A stretch of 40,514 nucleotides of DNA from a virus. The notes beneath the pieces are model-generated. The model was not told the DNA's origin and ran no database searches. It was given only the letters and a program-made list of their open reading frames with translations. The translations under genes were made by a program, and so were the position numbers. The stretch covers positions 1 to 40,514 of IMG/VR virus record IMGVR_UViG_3300042731_001459, one strand, 5' to 3'. Below, piece after piece: positions 14,211 through 22,604 of this stretch (its first letter is position 1; each line of letters opens with the position of its first letter).

Positions 14211-15446
14211 GTGAAAAAGATTTTATGGATAGGAGACGGAGTTACACCTACAGGCTTTGCTACGGTAAATCATAATATAATCAAATATTTACCAGAAGAG
14301 GAGTATGAGGTTCACCACATAGCGATTAACTACTTTGGAGACCCTCATTCATACAAGCATAAGATTTATCCAGCAAGCAACCCACAAAGTATGCGAGTGG
14401 GAGACCTTTACGGATATAATCGAATTGGGGAATTTGTAAACAAAGACATAGACATGATTTTTATTCTCAATGATATTTGGGTTATCACCCAGTATCTAGA
14501 GATTATCAAACAGCTCTTTGGAGAAAACATTCCTAAACTTGTTGTATACTTTCCTGTAGATGGAGCAGGTTACGATAGAGAGTGGTTCACAAATTTTGAC
14601 ATTGTAACCAAAGTCGTGGTCTATACGGAATTTGGAAAAGCGGTAGTACTGGACGCATATCCAGAACTGCAAGAAAAGCTAGAAGTAATTCCTCACGGAA
14701 ACGACACAAAAACCTTTTACCCTGTAGAGGATAAACTTAAACTACGAAAGGAAACTTTCGACAAAATTCCCGAACTTTGGGAAGAAGATGCCTTTATCGT
14801 ACTAAACGCAAATAGAAACCAGCCAAGAAAAAGAATAGATTTATCTCTTAGAGGCTTTGCTTTGTTTGCGGCTAAGAAACCAAAGAATGTACGATACTAT
14901 CATCACGCTGGATTGAAGGATGCAGGTTGGGATATTCTGAGCTTGGTAAAACAAATAGACAGGGACTTCTTTAAACTCGGACTGTTAGAGGATGGGGATA
15001 CCCTTTTACAAGACAGAATTATTGTAACCAATCTTGAGAAACAGGTACAAAAAGTACCTATCGAAAAGTTAAATGAAGTTTACAATCTTTGTAATGTGGG
15101 AATCAACACTTCGTTGGGAGAGGGTTGGGGATTAATATCTACGGAACATGCAGCAACAAGAGCTGCACAAGTAGTTCCAAATCATACAGCATGTGCTGAG
15201 CTTTTCCATGACTGCGGAATACTTGTAGATATAAGACAGACTGTAAATGACAAAGACACTCTACTAGCTAGAAGCTTTGTAGATATAGTTAGCCTAGCTA
15301 ACGGATTAGAAGCTCTCTACAAGGATAAAAAATTGAGAGAAGAGCTGGCTGAGAAAGCTTATAAAAAGTTTACATCTGACGCATACAATTGGAAAAACAT
15401 AGCTAAAACATGGAACAAAATTTTCAAGGATGTTCTATCAGAATAA
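14211..15446 (+). CDS. GT4-type glycosyltransferase
   Basis: GTG 14211 follows AAAGGAGAGGAAT. The 411-residue protein has a GT-B layout: N-terminal WIGDGVTPTGFATVNHN, a central VIPHGND (159-164), and the donor-site EX7E motif as EGWGLISTE (Glu304, Glu312). GT4 enzymes transfer a sugar from a nucleotide-sugar with retention. Located inside the morphogenesis operon and close to a sulfotransferase-like gene and a repeat fibre, it probably glycosylates a virion protein rather than phage DNA. The target is inferred. Confidence 0.88.
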   Translation: MKKILWIGDGVTPTGFATVNHNIIKYLPEEEYEVHHIAINYFGDPHSYKHKIYPASNPQSMRVGDLYGYNRIGEFVNKDIDMIFILNDIWVITQYLEIIKQLFGENIPKLVVYFPVDGAGYDREWFTNFDIVTKVVVYTEFGKAVVLDAYPELQEKLEVIPHGNDTKTFYPVEDKLKLRKETFDKIPELWEEDAFIVLNANRNQPRKRIDLSLRGFALFAAKKPKNVRYYHHAGLKDAGWDILSLVKQIDRDFFKLGLLEDGDTLLQDRIIVTNLEKQVQKVPIEKLNEVYNLCNVGINTSLGEGWGLISTEHAATRAAQVVPNHTACAELFHDCGILVDIRQTVNDKDTLLARSFVDIVSLANGLEALYKDKKLREELAEKAYKKFTSDAYNWKNIAKTWNKIFKDVLSE

Positions 15447-15464
15447 ACTAAGCAGGAGAAAACA

Positions 15465-16007
15465 ATGCTAAAGAGAGATAAAATGAGAATTACTGGAAAG
15501 GTTACTGCTATTGTTCGTGATAAAGATGGCAATATTAAAAGACATGCTCCGAATTGGTGGCAAAAACTTCTAGGTCTTCCCGGTAGCTTAATGATTTCTG
15601 TAAATCATAATATTGTTACCAATGAGGGAGATGCCCTTGTTGCTGACCTTCTTCAAGAAACTCCAGAAAGAACCAAAGTAGACAATGCTAATGGTGTTAT
15701 CGGAGTTGGTACTGGGTTTACTACAGAAGCTAAAACAGTAGATGCCCTTGTTACACAGACTGGTTCAGACGAGGCAATGGACGCAACTTACCCACAAACT
15801 AAGGGAGCTTGGGCAGCAGCCGATGATAATGTAATTGTTTACCGTTCAACTTTTGAAGCTGGAGACTTAAATGATACAGGTATTGACGAAGCCTTACTAG
15901 GTAATGGTACAGATACTATGGCTTATGCTCAAATTTCACCAGCCGTAGATGTAACTACCGCAGATACACTAGAAGTTACTTGGGAGATTACTTATCTAGG
16001 TTCGTAA
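15465..16007 (+). CDS. Putative virion structural protein, 180 aa
   Basis: ATG 15465 follows GCAGGAGAAAACA. A basic N terminus (MLKRDKMRITGKV) leads to a Gly/Ala/Thr-rich beta domain with VTNEGDALVADLL near residue 51 and VGTGFTTEAKTVDALV. This pattern resembles small phage structural proteins found near connectors or fibres. Placed between the two glycan enzymes, it is one candidate substrate. No enzymatic motif seen. Confidence 0.6.
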   Translation: MLKRDKMRITGKVTAIVRDKDGNIKRHAPNWWQKLLGLPGSLMISVNHNIVTNEGDALVADLLQETPERTKVDNANGVIGVGTGFTTEAKTVDALVTQTGSDEAMDATYPQTKGAWAAADDNVIVYRSTFEAGDLNDTGIDEALLGNGTDTMAYAQISPAVDVTTADTLEVTWEITYLGS

Positions 16008-16702
16008 TGATTACTACATTTCTCTACAATATGGGAAGAGTTGGTAGTAATTCCATAAACAGAGCCCTTTATGATAACGGGGTTAATACCCTTCATGCTC
16101 ATTGGCTCAGTGGGGAATTTCCAGAAGCCGAGTTTGCAACCACTAAAGAAAAGATTGTACGGCTTCTTCAAAAAGATGAAGCCCCACCACTAAAAATTAT
16201 AGTTCCAATTAGAGAACCAATGGCTAGAAATCTTTCAGCCTTTGTATTCAATTCTATAAAATATGGAATAAGTGGAAGACAGGAAACTCCAGAAGAACTT
16301 CAATCACTATTCATAGAAAGGTATAATATACACTTTCCTGATTTGTGGTTTGAACGGGAACTAATGAAGAACCTATCTTTTGACCCATTTAAGAAAAAGT
16401 TCAATTATCGAAAAGGGTATAAGTTTTATAGAGCTGGTAAACACAAACTAGTTATACTAAGGCTGGAAAACGCAGAAAGAGCTTTTCCTAAAATAGCTAA
16501 GAAGTTTCTTGGAATTAGAGGAGCTTCACTACCACACAAGAGTAATCTAGAAACCAAAAAGTATATTGGTGCTAAGTATAAGAAACTAAAAGAACTAACA
16601 TATCCAAAAGATTTTGTAGAGAGAGTCTACAATTTGAAGTATGTTAGTCACTTCTACACAGAGGAAGAGATAGAGGAACTTACGAAAAAATGGACAACGT
16701 AG
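16007..16702 (+). CDS. Sulfotransferase-like / capsule-type enzyme
   Basis: ATG 16007 overlaps the previous stop as TAATG; the longer frame upstream is internal to the previous gene. The 231-residue protein begins with MITTFLYNMGRVGSNSI, a glycine-rich loop like the 5'-phosphosulfate loop of sulfotransferases, and has PIREPMARNLSAF (67-79), typical of sulfotransferase-like capsular polysaccharide proteins. It would use PAPS to sulfate a glycan, but no PAPS synthesis gene is visible. Partnering with the glycosyltransferase is inferred. Confidence 0.72.
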   Translation: MITTFLYNMGRVGSNSINRALYDNGVNTLHAHWLSGEFPEAEFATTKEKIVRLLQKDEAPPLKIIVPIREPMARNLSAFVFNSIKYGISGRQETPEELQSLFIERYNIHFPDLWFERELMKNLSFDPFKKKFNYRKGYKFYRAGKHKLVILRLENAERAFPKIAKKFLGIRGASLPHKSNLETKKYIGAKYKKLKELTYPKDFVERVYNLKYVSHFYTEEEIEELTKKWTT

Positions 16703-17052
16703 CCTTTAAAGTTTACTATGAGAACGGTGAAACCTTTATAGGTAGACCAGAAGATGCTCCCTACCTTGGAGTAGCCCTTATTGTAGAGCTTGATGAAAAC
16801 CATAATAAAAGAATTGTTAGTGGTGGGGATTACTATATTTGGAATCCTGAAAGAATGTGCTGGATTTCCGGTGATGTGCGCTCTATGGAGTATTATAAAG
16901 AGGTACGAGGATGGAAAACACATATCTGTGGTGTAATGATGCACCAAGAAGACTACAACAACATGTGGAGAAAAGCAGATAAGGACGAAGACTTTCCAGA
17001 GCGTACAGCTTATTACCCTTGGGAAGAGAAACCTAAAGAACTAGATACATAG
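16690..17052 (+). CDS. Hypothetical protein, 120 aa
   Basis: ATG 16690 lies inside the last 13 bases of the sulfotransferase-like gene, behind GAGGAACTT. The product is acidic, rich in Trp and Tyr (WNPERMCW, YYPWEE), and probably a compact soluble domain. No known family. Coupling to the sulfotransferase-like gene suggests a related role, such as substrate binding, but nothing in the sequence shows it. Confidence 0.6.
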   Translation: MDNVAFKVYYENGETFIGRPEDAPYLGVALIVELDENHNKRIVSGGDYYIWNPERMCWISGDVRSMEYYKEVRGWKTHICGVMMHQEDYNNMWRKADKDEDFPERTAYYPWEEKPKELDT

Positions 17053-17061
17053 GAGTAGCCA

Positions 17062-19161
17062 ATGGCACAACCCGTCTATACACAAGCTGACTGTGCTTTT
17101 TATAATGACGGTACTGAGGCTGGAAGTACTCTTATTTCTGGTGGCAATATCATCGTAGGGAATACAGGTGCAGAGGATAAAGCCTTTGATACCACAATTC
17201 TCTTTAGAGCCCTTATTCAACTAACAGAGAAAACAGAATCTAATACTTTTGATTTACTTATACAAAAGAATAATACTGGCGGTTATGATACCAGAGCTAA
17301 CATTACAGGCATTACAGCCATTGATTCTGCCAACCTGACTAGAGGAGATGACACTACTCAGAGGCTAGGTTCTGGCACATTTGATGCCACTAATGCAGGT
17401 GTTGGAGATAATAGTACAACTGTTAGTGAATCATTTACCCTAAATCAAGAATGGGAAGTTTTATTTTCATTTGAAGTTGATGAAGCAGATGTAGTTGATG
17501 GTGATTTCTTTGACTTACGAGTATATCAAGATGACGGTTCTACAGCCTTAAATGCCTATTCGGAAACTCTAAGAGTCACTGTAGCTAAAGGTGGAGCTAG
17601 TCTTCAAAGAACTCTTTCAGACTCAGTAGGCATTACAGACACACTAATAACTTCTAGAGCGTTGGCTAGAACAAATACAGATACCGTAGGAATTACAGAC
17701 ACAATTTCAGCGGCAGTTGGTAAAATAGTAGCACTTGCCGATACTGTAGGCATTACAGACACAATTTCTACAGTTGTTGGAAAGGTAGTAGCTATTGTAG
17801 ATTCAGTAGGGATTACAGATGCTATTACCAATGCTAGAAACTTGGCTAAGACTATTTCTGACAACGTGGGAATCACGGATGCCCTATCTAACGCTAGAGC
17901 TTTGTACAGAACATTAACAGAGAATGTCGGCATTACGGATACCATTACTACAGCAAGGGGACTTTACAGAACAGTTACGGATTCAGTTGGAATTACAGAT
18001 ACAGTATCAAGAAGCTTAGTTCTTCTAGCGTCTATTTCTGATACTGTAGGAATTACAGACTCCGTTACAACTTCTATAACAAGAGCTCTACTGTTGCAAG
18101 ATTCTGTAGGAATTACAGATTCTTTGAGCACCGCTAGGATAATTGTTAAGTCTATTGCAGATTCAGTCGGCATTACTGATACAGTAAATACAGCCCGTAG
18201 TCTATATGTAACCTTCTCGGATACTGTTGGAATTACGGACAACCTTACAAGAAGTCTTGTTATTTTCGCAAGTATCACAGATTCGGTGGGAATTACAGAC
18301 AGTCTAACACGGTCTATTGCTAAAGCAATTACAGTACAAGATACTGTTGGAGTTACAGATTCCTTAACTACAGCAAGAGCAATTGTTAAGCTTATTTCTG
18401 ATAGTGTCGGCATTACAGACGCACTAACTACAGCAAGAAACCTTGTTGTCAGCTTTGCAGATTCAGTCGGTATAACAGATGCGATAGATGCTGTCAAAGG
18501 AGCATCTACAAAGTATGTCAATATATCTGACTCAGTAGGCATAACAGATAATCTATCTACGTCAAGGGAACTCAAAAGAACCTTCCTAGAAAGTATGGGT
18601 ATTACGGATGACTTAGCACTGGCTAGGGAAATCAAAAGAACTTTCTCTGAAAGTGTAGGGATTACCGATACACTAACAAGTGTAAAGAAGATAGCAATTT
18701 TACTTGCAGATACAGTAGGTATTGTGGATAACCTGTTTACAGCTCGTGCTGTAGCTGTGACTCTAGCGGAGAATATGGGCATTACAGATGACCTACAAAA
18801 CGCTAGAAAACTGTATAGAAGTATTTCAGATGTTGTAGATACTACAGATTTACTTGGAACTGCACGAAATATTGTCCTAATTCTTATAGATGCAGTTGGT
18901 ATAACCGACAATATTACCACGATTCGTGGTATAATAGTTAATATAGTGGATACTGTAAGCATTACAGATTCATTGACAAACCTTAGAGGAATTGTAATAA
19001 CAATTACAGACACAGTTGGAATCACCGATGTTCTGTCTACAGTAGTGACTGGAATTGGAAGAGCTATAAGAAGAGGAACACGAGCAATTTTCGGAAATCC
19101 TGATGGTTGGAGACCAACACTACAATCTCCAGACTATGATGATGATATTCCTAGGGAGTAA
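17062..19161 (+). CDS. Repeat fibre protein with 24 VGITD repeats
   Basis: A 699-residue protein starts at ATG 17062 behind AGGAGTAGCCA. Residues 1-185 form a beta-rich N-terminal domain (many Gly, Thr, Asn). About residues 187-669 consist of 24 copies of a near 20-residue unit, consensus D-[ST]-V-G-I-T-D-x-[LIV]-x-x-A-R. The tail is basic, then acidic (RAIRRGTRAIFG, then PDYDDDIPRE). It lies between head connectors and neck genes, so I infer a rod-like head or neck appendage. Its Ser/Thr content makes it a plausible target of the neighbouring glycan enzymes. Confidence 0.75.
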   Translation: MAQPVYTQADCAFYNDGTEAGSTLISGGNIIVGNTGAEDKAFDTTILFRALIQLTEKTESNTFDLLIQKNNTGGYDTRANITGITAIDSANLTRGDDTTQRLGSGTFDATNAGVGDNSTTVSESFTLNQEWEVLFSFEVDEADVVDGDFFDLRVYQDDGSTALNAYSETLRVTVAKGGASLQRTLSDSVGITDTLITSRALARTNTDTVGITDTISAAVGKIVALADTVGITDTISTVVGKVVAIVDSVGITDAITNARNLAKTISDNVGITDALSNARALYRTLTENVGITDTITTARGLYRTVTDSVGITDTVSRSLVLLASISDTVGITDSVTTSITRALLLQDSVGITDSLSTARIIVKSIADSVGITDTVNTARSLYVTFSDTVGITDNLTRSLVIFASITDSVGITDSLTRSIAKAITVQDTVGVTDSLTTARAIVKLISDSVGITDALTTARNLVVSFADSVGITDAIDAVKGASTKYVNISDSVGITDNLSTSRELKRTFLESMGITDDLALAREIKRTFSESVGITDTLTSVKKIAILLADTVGIVDNLFTARAVAVTLAENMGITDDLQNARKLYRSISDVVDTTDLLGTARNIVLILIDAVGITDNITTIRGIIVNIVDTVSITDSLTNLRGIVITITDTVGITDVLSTVVTGIGRAIRRGTRAIFGNPDGWRPTLQSPDYDDDIPRE
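17620..19068 (+). repeat. 24 tandem coding repeats of 60 bases
   Basis: Units start every 60 bases from 17620, each beginning with the Asp or Glu before [ST]VGITD. Unit 15 (from 18460) carries three extra codons. Units diverge in sequence, but GTAGG(A/C)ATTACAGA recurs. Units 7-10 (17980-18219) and 11-14 (18220-18459) match as two 240-base blocks in protein sequence, which shows growth by block duplication. Confidence 0.9.
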
Positions 19162-19164
19162 AGG

Positions 19165-19581
19165 ATGCTAACAAGAGTTATTGACGACATAAGAGGACAG
19201 ATTGGAAGGGATGTTACATTCTATGTAGCTACCCTATCTGGTTGTCAGATATGTACGTTAGACCCTGTAACTGATACTTCAACCGATTCACTTTGTTCTG
19301 GCTGTGATGGAAAATATTGGATACCAATATATAATGGAACTACAGTTACCGGACACATTACTTGGGGAAATGCAGACCTTTTGGATTGGAGAACAGGTGG
19401 ACAACTCTTTGAGGGAGACTGTAGAGTACAGGTAAAATATACTATAACCAATCTAGGTCTTGTAGACAGTGCGGAGTACTTGAAGGTAGATAATAAAACT
19501 TTAGAAATTAAATCAAAAATACTTAGAGGTGTTCCGTCTATAAATAGAATTTTATTAGATTGTATTGAAAAGGAGAAATGA
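19165..19581 (+). CDS. Putative head-closure (stopper) protein with CxxC zinc site
   Basis: ATG 19165 follows AGGGAGTAAAGG. The 138-residue product has CQIC near residue 27 and CSGC near residue 44, a probable structural zinc site, in a beta-rich domain with WGNADLLDW and a strand-like C terminus. The position after the adaptor and before the neck genes is where head-closure proteins sit. Zinc-containing variants exist among these proteins, but the identity is inferred. Confidence 0.55.
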   Translation: MLTRVIDDIRGQIGRDVTFYVATLSGCQICTLDPVTDTSTDSLCSGCDGKYWIPIYNGTTVTGHITWGNADLLDWRTGGQLFEGDCRVQVKYTITNLGLVDSAEYLKVDNKTLEIKSKILRGVPSINRILLDCIEKEK

Positions 19582-19583
19582 GG

Positions 19584-19829
19584 ATGGCAAAAGAAGAGAG
19601 AGGCGTTGTTGTAATAGAGGGATTCGATATACTAGATGTTATGAATCTAGTAGGAAAAAAGAAGAACAAGTTTGTAGCAATCGCATTACAGGAAGTAGAG
19701 GAATTAAAATTAGATGAGGAAACATTTAAATTGGTCAGAAAAATTTTCTTAGACCACTTTAGTGAGTTTACACGCTCAACAATGCGAGCACTACTGGGAG
19801 ATATAGAAGTACCGACATATCATGGCTAG
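19584..19829 (+). CDS. Hypothetical protein, 81 aa
   Basis: Two in-frame ATGs exist, 19578 and 19584. The second is chosen because AAGGAG lies eight bases before it and too close to the first. The product has basic patches (GKKKNKF) and a helical second half with LDEETFKLVRKIFLDHF. The end overlaps the next gene by eight bases. No family recognised; neck context. Confidence 0.58.
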   Translation: MAKEERGVVVIEGFDILDVMNLVGKKKNKFVAIALQEVEELKLDEETFKLVRKIFLDHFSEFTRSTMRALLGDIEVPTYHG

Positions 19830-20793
19830 CAATTTAACCTACAATCTCACATCCTGGGTAGAGAAATTAGAGCAAATAAGAAACGGAGTAATTCCTACAG
19901 CTATCTACAATGTAGTCTCTACTTCGATGAGAAGGTTTCAGGATATACTTTGGAATGAGATTGAGCTAGCAATAAAAACCAACCCTGAATTTGGGTACTC
20001 CCCTTTTAAAGAGGGACTAAAACTTGTTGCATATTCTCCAGAAACTATCAGTATTCAATCAAGCAAGCTGGAAGGTTTTGCTAGTGAGTTTGGAAGAAAC
20101 TATCCAGACGTTACCATAGACATGAATCGAGCAGGTGGAACTATCCACGATTATGCTCGTGCTGTAGAGGTAGTTAGAACTAAACTAGGTGCGGGAACTA
20201 CTACCATACCCAACCCCAAAACTGGTGAACCTATGGTAGTAAAAATGAGTAGAGCTCAGGCTTCCTACTATTGGAAAAACTTTATTTACAGACAAGCAAG
20301 AGAGGGACTAAAGCTATCCAGACCTAGAAAACCCGGACAGAGAGGAAGAACGCCAAGGCTGAATAAAGCTGGAGAAACTTACTATGAAAGTACAATTTCA
20401 GATCGTCTTCTTTCACAAGTTGGAGGAATGTTAGCCCCATACTGGGAAATACTGGATAAGGGAGTAGCGGGAGCTAGACCTTTAGATAAAGGAGGTTCAG
20501 CATACCCTGTAGCATCACCAACTAACTTTACAGGGAAAGCTAGAGCAAAGATACGTTCAGAGGCTACAAAACTTATAGAACGAGAAACTAACGAGCTTTT
20601 TAGAGAACTTGAGAGACAGGACTTTGGTGGAACTCAGGTACTAGACCAGATGTACAGAACACTGGCACTCTTTGAACAAAGTACAGAACCCTTTGTACCC
20701 GGAGATATACTTAAGACTATAGAGATTGGAGAAAGAAATTATAACCTATATATAACCAGTACAGGAAGACTAGGATTTGCATTAGGAAGATAA
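19822..20793 (+). CDS. Neck or minor head protein, 323 aa
   Basis: ATG 19822 lies in the end of the previous gene. The 323-residue product is rich in Arg and Lys, with a basic proline-containing stretch (KLSRPRKPGQRGRTP) near residue 165. Helical segments lie at both ends. It sits between head closure and tail completion genes, where HK97 gp10-like neck proteins occur, but it is about twice their usual length. I do not recognise a clear domain. Confidence 0.6.
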   Translation: MASNLTYNLTSWVEKLEQIRNGVIPTAIYNVVSTSMRRFQDILWNEIELAIKTNPEFGYSPFKEGLKLVAYSPETISIQSSKLEGFASEFGRNYPDVTIDMNRAGGTIHDYARAVEVVRTKLGAGTTTIPNPKTGEPMVVKMSRAQASYYWKNFIYRQAREGLKLSRPRKPGQRGRTPRLNKAGETYYESTISDRLLSQVGGMLAPYWEILDKGVAGARPLDKGGSAYPVASPTNFTGKARAKIRSEATKLIERETNELFRELERQDFGGTQVLDQMYRTLALFEQSTEPFVPGDILKTIEIGERNYNLYITSTGRLGFALGR

Positions 20794-20794
20794 C

Positions 20795-21256
20795 ATGACA
20801 TTTTTTTTAGAAAGAAAACAAGATTTGAGTGTGTACTACCTTATAAAAGATTTATTCGAGACCGATACTTTTATTACAGTGGTAGATGATTTTCCGGTAA
20901 CAGAGTTGGATATACCTACTATCTCGATAGAAAACTCTGCTTATTTTGTGGAATGGTATGAATTGGGAAATAGGAAAGGTGTTGACACACGGACTTGGTT
21001 TATCAACATATTTGCTGAAAACAAGTCCCAACGGGACGACTATGCTTATTTGATTAAGAATGAAGTCCAAAATGGTATACCCGTATATGACTACGAAGAG
21101 GGTTTCCCCCCTGACGTAAGTCCAACCCAACTCGGAAGTATGGGGATTCTAGAACTGAGAGTAGAGCCAATCAGAGTAGACCCCGATTCGGTAAGTACCC
21201 TATATTGGAGAACACAAATAACGGTAGTTGCAAGATATAACAAACCACTTGAATAA
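20795..21256 (+). CDS. Tail completion (neck) protein
   Basis: ATG 20795 begins one base after the previous stop. The 153-residue product has the pattern of tail terminator/completion proteins: an N-terminal helix (YYLIKDLFETD), ISIENSAY, a strand with WFINIFAENKSQRDDYAYLI, and a C-terminal strand (WRTQITVVARY). These proteins cap the tail tube and join it to the head. Its position directly before the tube gene agrees. Confidence 0.68.
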   Translation: MTFFLERKQDLSVYYLIKDLFETDTFITVVDDFPVTELDIPTISIENSAYFVEWYELGNRKGVDTRTWFINIFAENKSQRDDYAYLIKNEVQNGIPVYDYEEGFPPDVSPTQLGSMGILELRVEPIRVDPDSVSTLYWRTQITVVARYNKPLE

Positions 21257-21273
21257 AACAGGAGGAAAGCTAA

Positions 21274-22467
21274 ATGGCAAAGAGATTAGCTATTCCGTCT
21301 AAGGAAGTACAACTTAAAATCGTTGGTCCGACAGATAGCTTTCTAGCTAGCAGGGTTCAGAATGTGTCTATTAACACTGATGTTCCTTCTAATGACGTAG
21401 ACGAGTTAGGCAACTCTCTCCACGCCGGAGAATCAAAGGGTACGCCTAACATTACTGCCACATTTTCAGCTATGGATGTAGGTGTGAAGGTTTTCTCTGT
21501 ACTTACAGGGACAGACCCAACTGCCTATCCTGCTGGTGGTGTTGACATCTCAAGCTTAGGTGAAGCAGACCTTATTATTTATATTAAGAGTTCTACTGTT
21601 TCAGACTACGTAAAGAGTGCCCACGCTAGAAGACTACAGGTAAGAGACTTCACTTTCAGCTATACAGTTGATGGTGATTCAACCGAAGACTACTCACTGA
21701 TTGGTTCAGAAAAACGCTGGTTCAAGAATGATGTTGTTGTAGATAAGTTTACTACAGGAACAACTTCTTTCAACCTTGCCGACACCCCAATTCAACTAAA
21801 GAACGGAAATTACCTACTATCGGTAATTCTGGATGGAGAGTATCTAACGGAGGTTGCTGCTGGACCAAGTACAGGTGAATATAGTGTTTCTGGTACAACT
21901 CTAACAACTGGAGATTCCAGAACATCACAAGTTCTTGCTGTATACCACGCCAACCCCGCAGGAAACAACTGGTCAGACATCAGCGATTCAACAATGCCAG
22001 CCGCTATCCAAGGTAAAGATGTTGGCGTTACAATTGTTGCCGAGAGTATTCCAAGAGTACAATCAATTACTATTAATGGTAACTTGAATGTTGAGGAAGT
22101 TCGGGAAATGGGCAACCGTAGTATTGTGGGATACCAGAGCCAAGTTCCATCTGTTGAGGGAACAATTACTGTTCTTGATACAGACACAGAGCTTATTGAC
22201 CTTCTATTGAATGGTTCAATCAGCTCTGGAGATACAGAATTTGAAATTGGTCAGGGATGCACCGTATCAGGTGTGCCTCTAACAATTGAGCTTTATGATC
22301 CATGCGATACTACAGAGCCATATACAGTTGAGAAGACTGTTTATATTCCAGACATTACAGTTGTTGGAGATGCGTTTACATCTAATGTAAACAACAATGC
22401 CACACAAACATGGAACTGGAAGAGTGTTGATGCTCAATGTGTTGTATACAGTGGAGCTAAGGCATAA
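21274..22467 (+). CDS. Major tail tube protein, fused double domain
   Basis: ATG 21274 follows CAGGAGGAAAG. The 397-residue protein is unusually long for a siphovirus tube subunit. Two related segments are visible: RVQNVSINTD...VDELGN at residue 27 and RVQSITINGN...VREMGN near residue 260, each followed by a matching strand and a [LIV]xG end. This indicates two tube folds in one chain, as in T5 pb6, where trimers replace hexamers. The middle (about 125-245) looks like added beta domains. A stem-loop follows the gene. Confidence 0.78.
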   Translation: MAKRLAIPSKEVQLKIVGPTDSFLASRVQNVSINTDVPSNDVDELGNSLHAGESKGTPNITATFSAMDVGVKVFSVLTGTDPTAYPAGGVDISSLGEADLIIYIKSSTVSDYVKSAHARRLQVRDFTFSYTVDGDSTEDYSLIGSEKRWFKNDVVVDKFTTGTTSFNLADTPIQLKNGNYLLSVILDGEYLTEVAAGPSTGEYSVSGTTLTTGDSRTSQVLAVYHANPAGNNWSDISDSTMPAAIQGKDVGVTIVAESIPRVQSITINGNLNVEEVREMGNRSIVGYQSQVPSVEGTITVLDTDTELIDLLLNGSISSGDTEFEIGQGCTVSGVPLTIELYDPCDTTEPYTVEKTVYIPDITVVGDAFTSNVNNNATQTWNWKSVDAQCVVYSGAKA

Positions 22468-22515
22468 TAAACTGACTTAGACAGTAAAACATAAGCCATA
22501 AAGGACAGCAAGTAA

Positions 22516-22574
22516 GGGGCTACACATTCGTTTATTGTATTTTCTAAAATATTATTTAAGAATGTTGTAGCCCC
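22516..22574 (+). terminator. Long stem-loop after the tail tube gene
   Basis: GGGGCTACACATTC (22516-22529) pairs with GAATGTTGTAGCCCC (22560-22574), with one bulged base, around a 30-base A/T-rich loop. It is followed by CTTTAAATTTAAACC, which contains a 12-base palindrome. It lies in the 137-base gap between tube and chaperone genes, the largest non-coding gap in the late region. A partial terminator or mRNA-stabilising hairpin would explain high tube and lower downstream expression. Confidence 0.6.
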
Positions 22575-22604
22575 CTTTAAATTTAAACCATATAGGAGAG
22601 GAAA

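Noticed and set aside
17964-19025. A 353-codon open frame on the minus strand inside the repeat gene
   Set aside because: It is an antisense shadow of the 60-base repeats; it has no ribosome site and its repetitive sequence only mirrors the + strand units.
17620-19068. Regular 60-base repeats that could suggest a CRISPR array
   Set aside because: The repeats are contiguous, diverged at synonymous and other sites, and stay in frame as a protein; there are no spacers.
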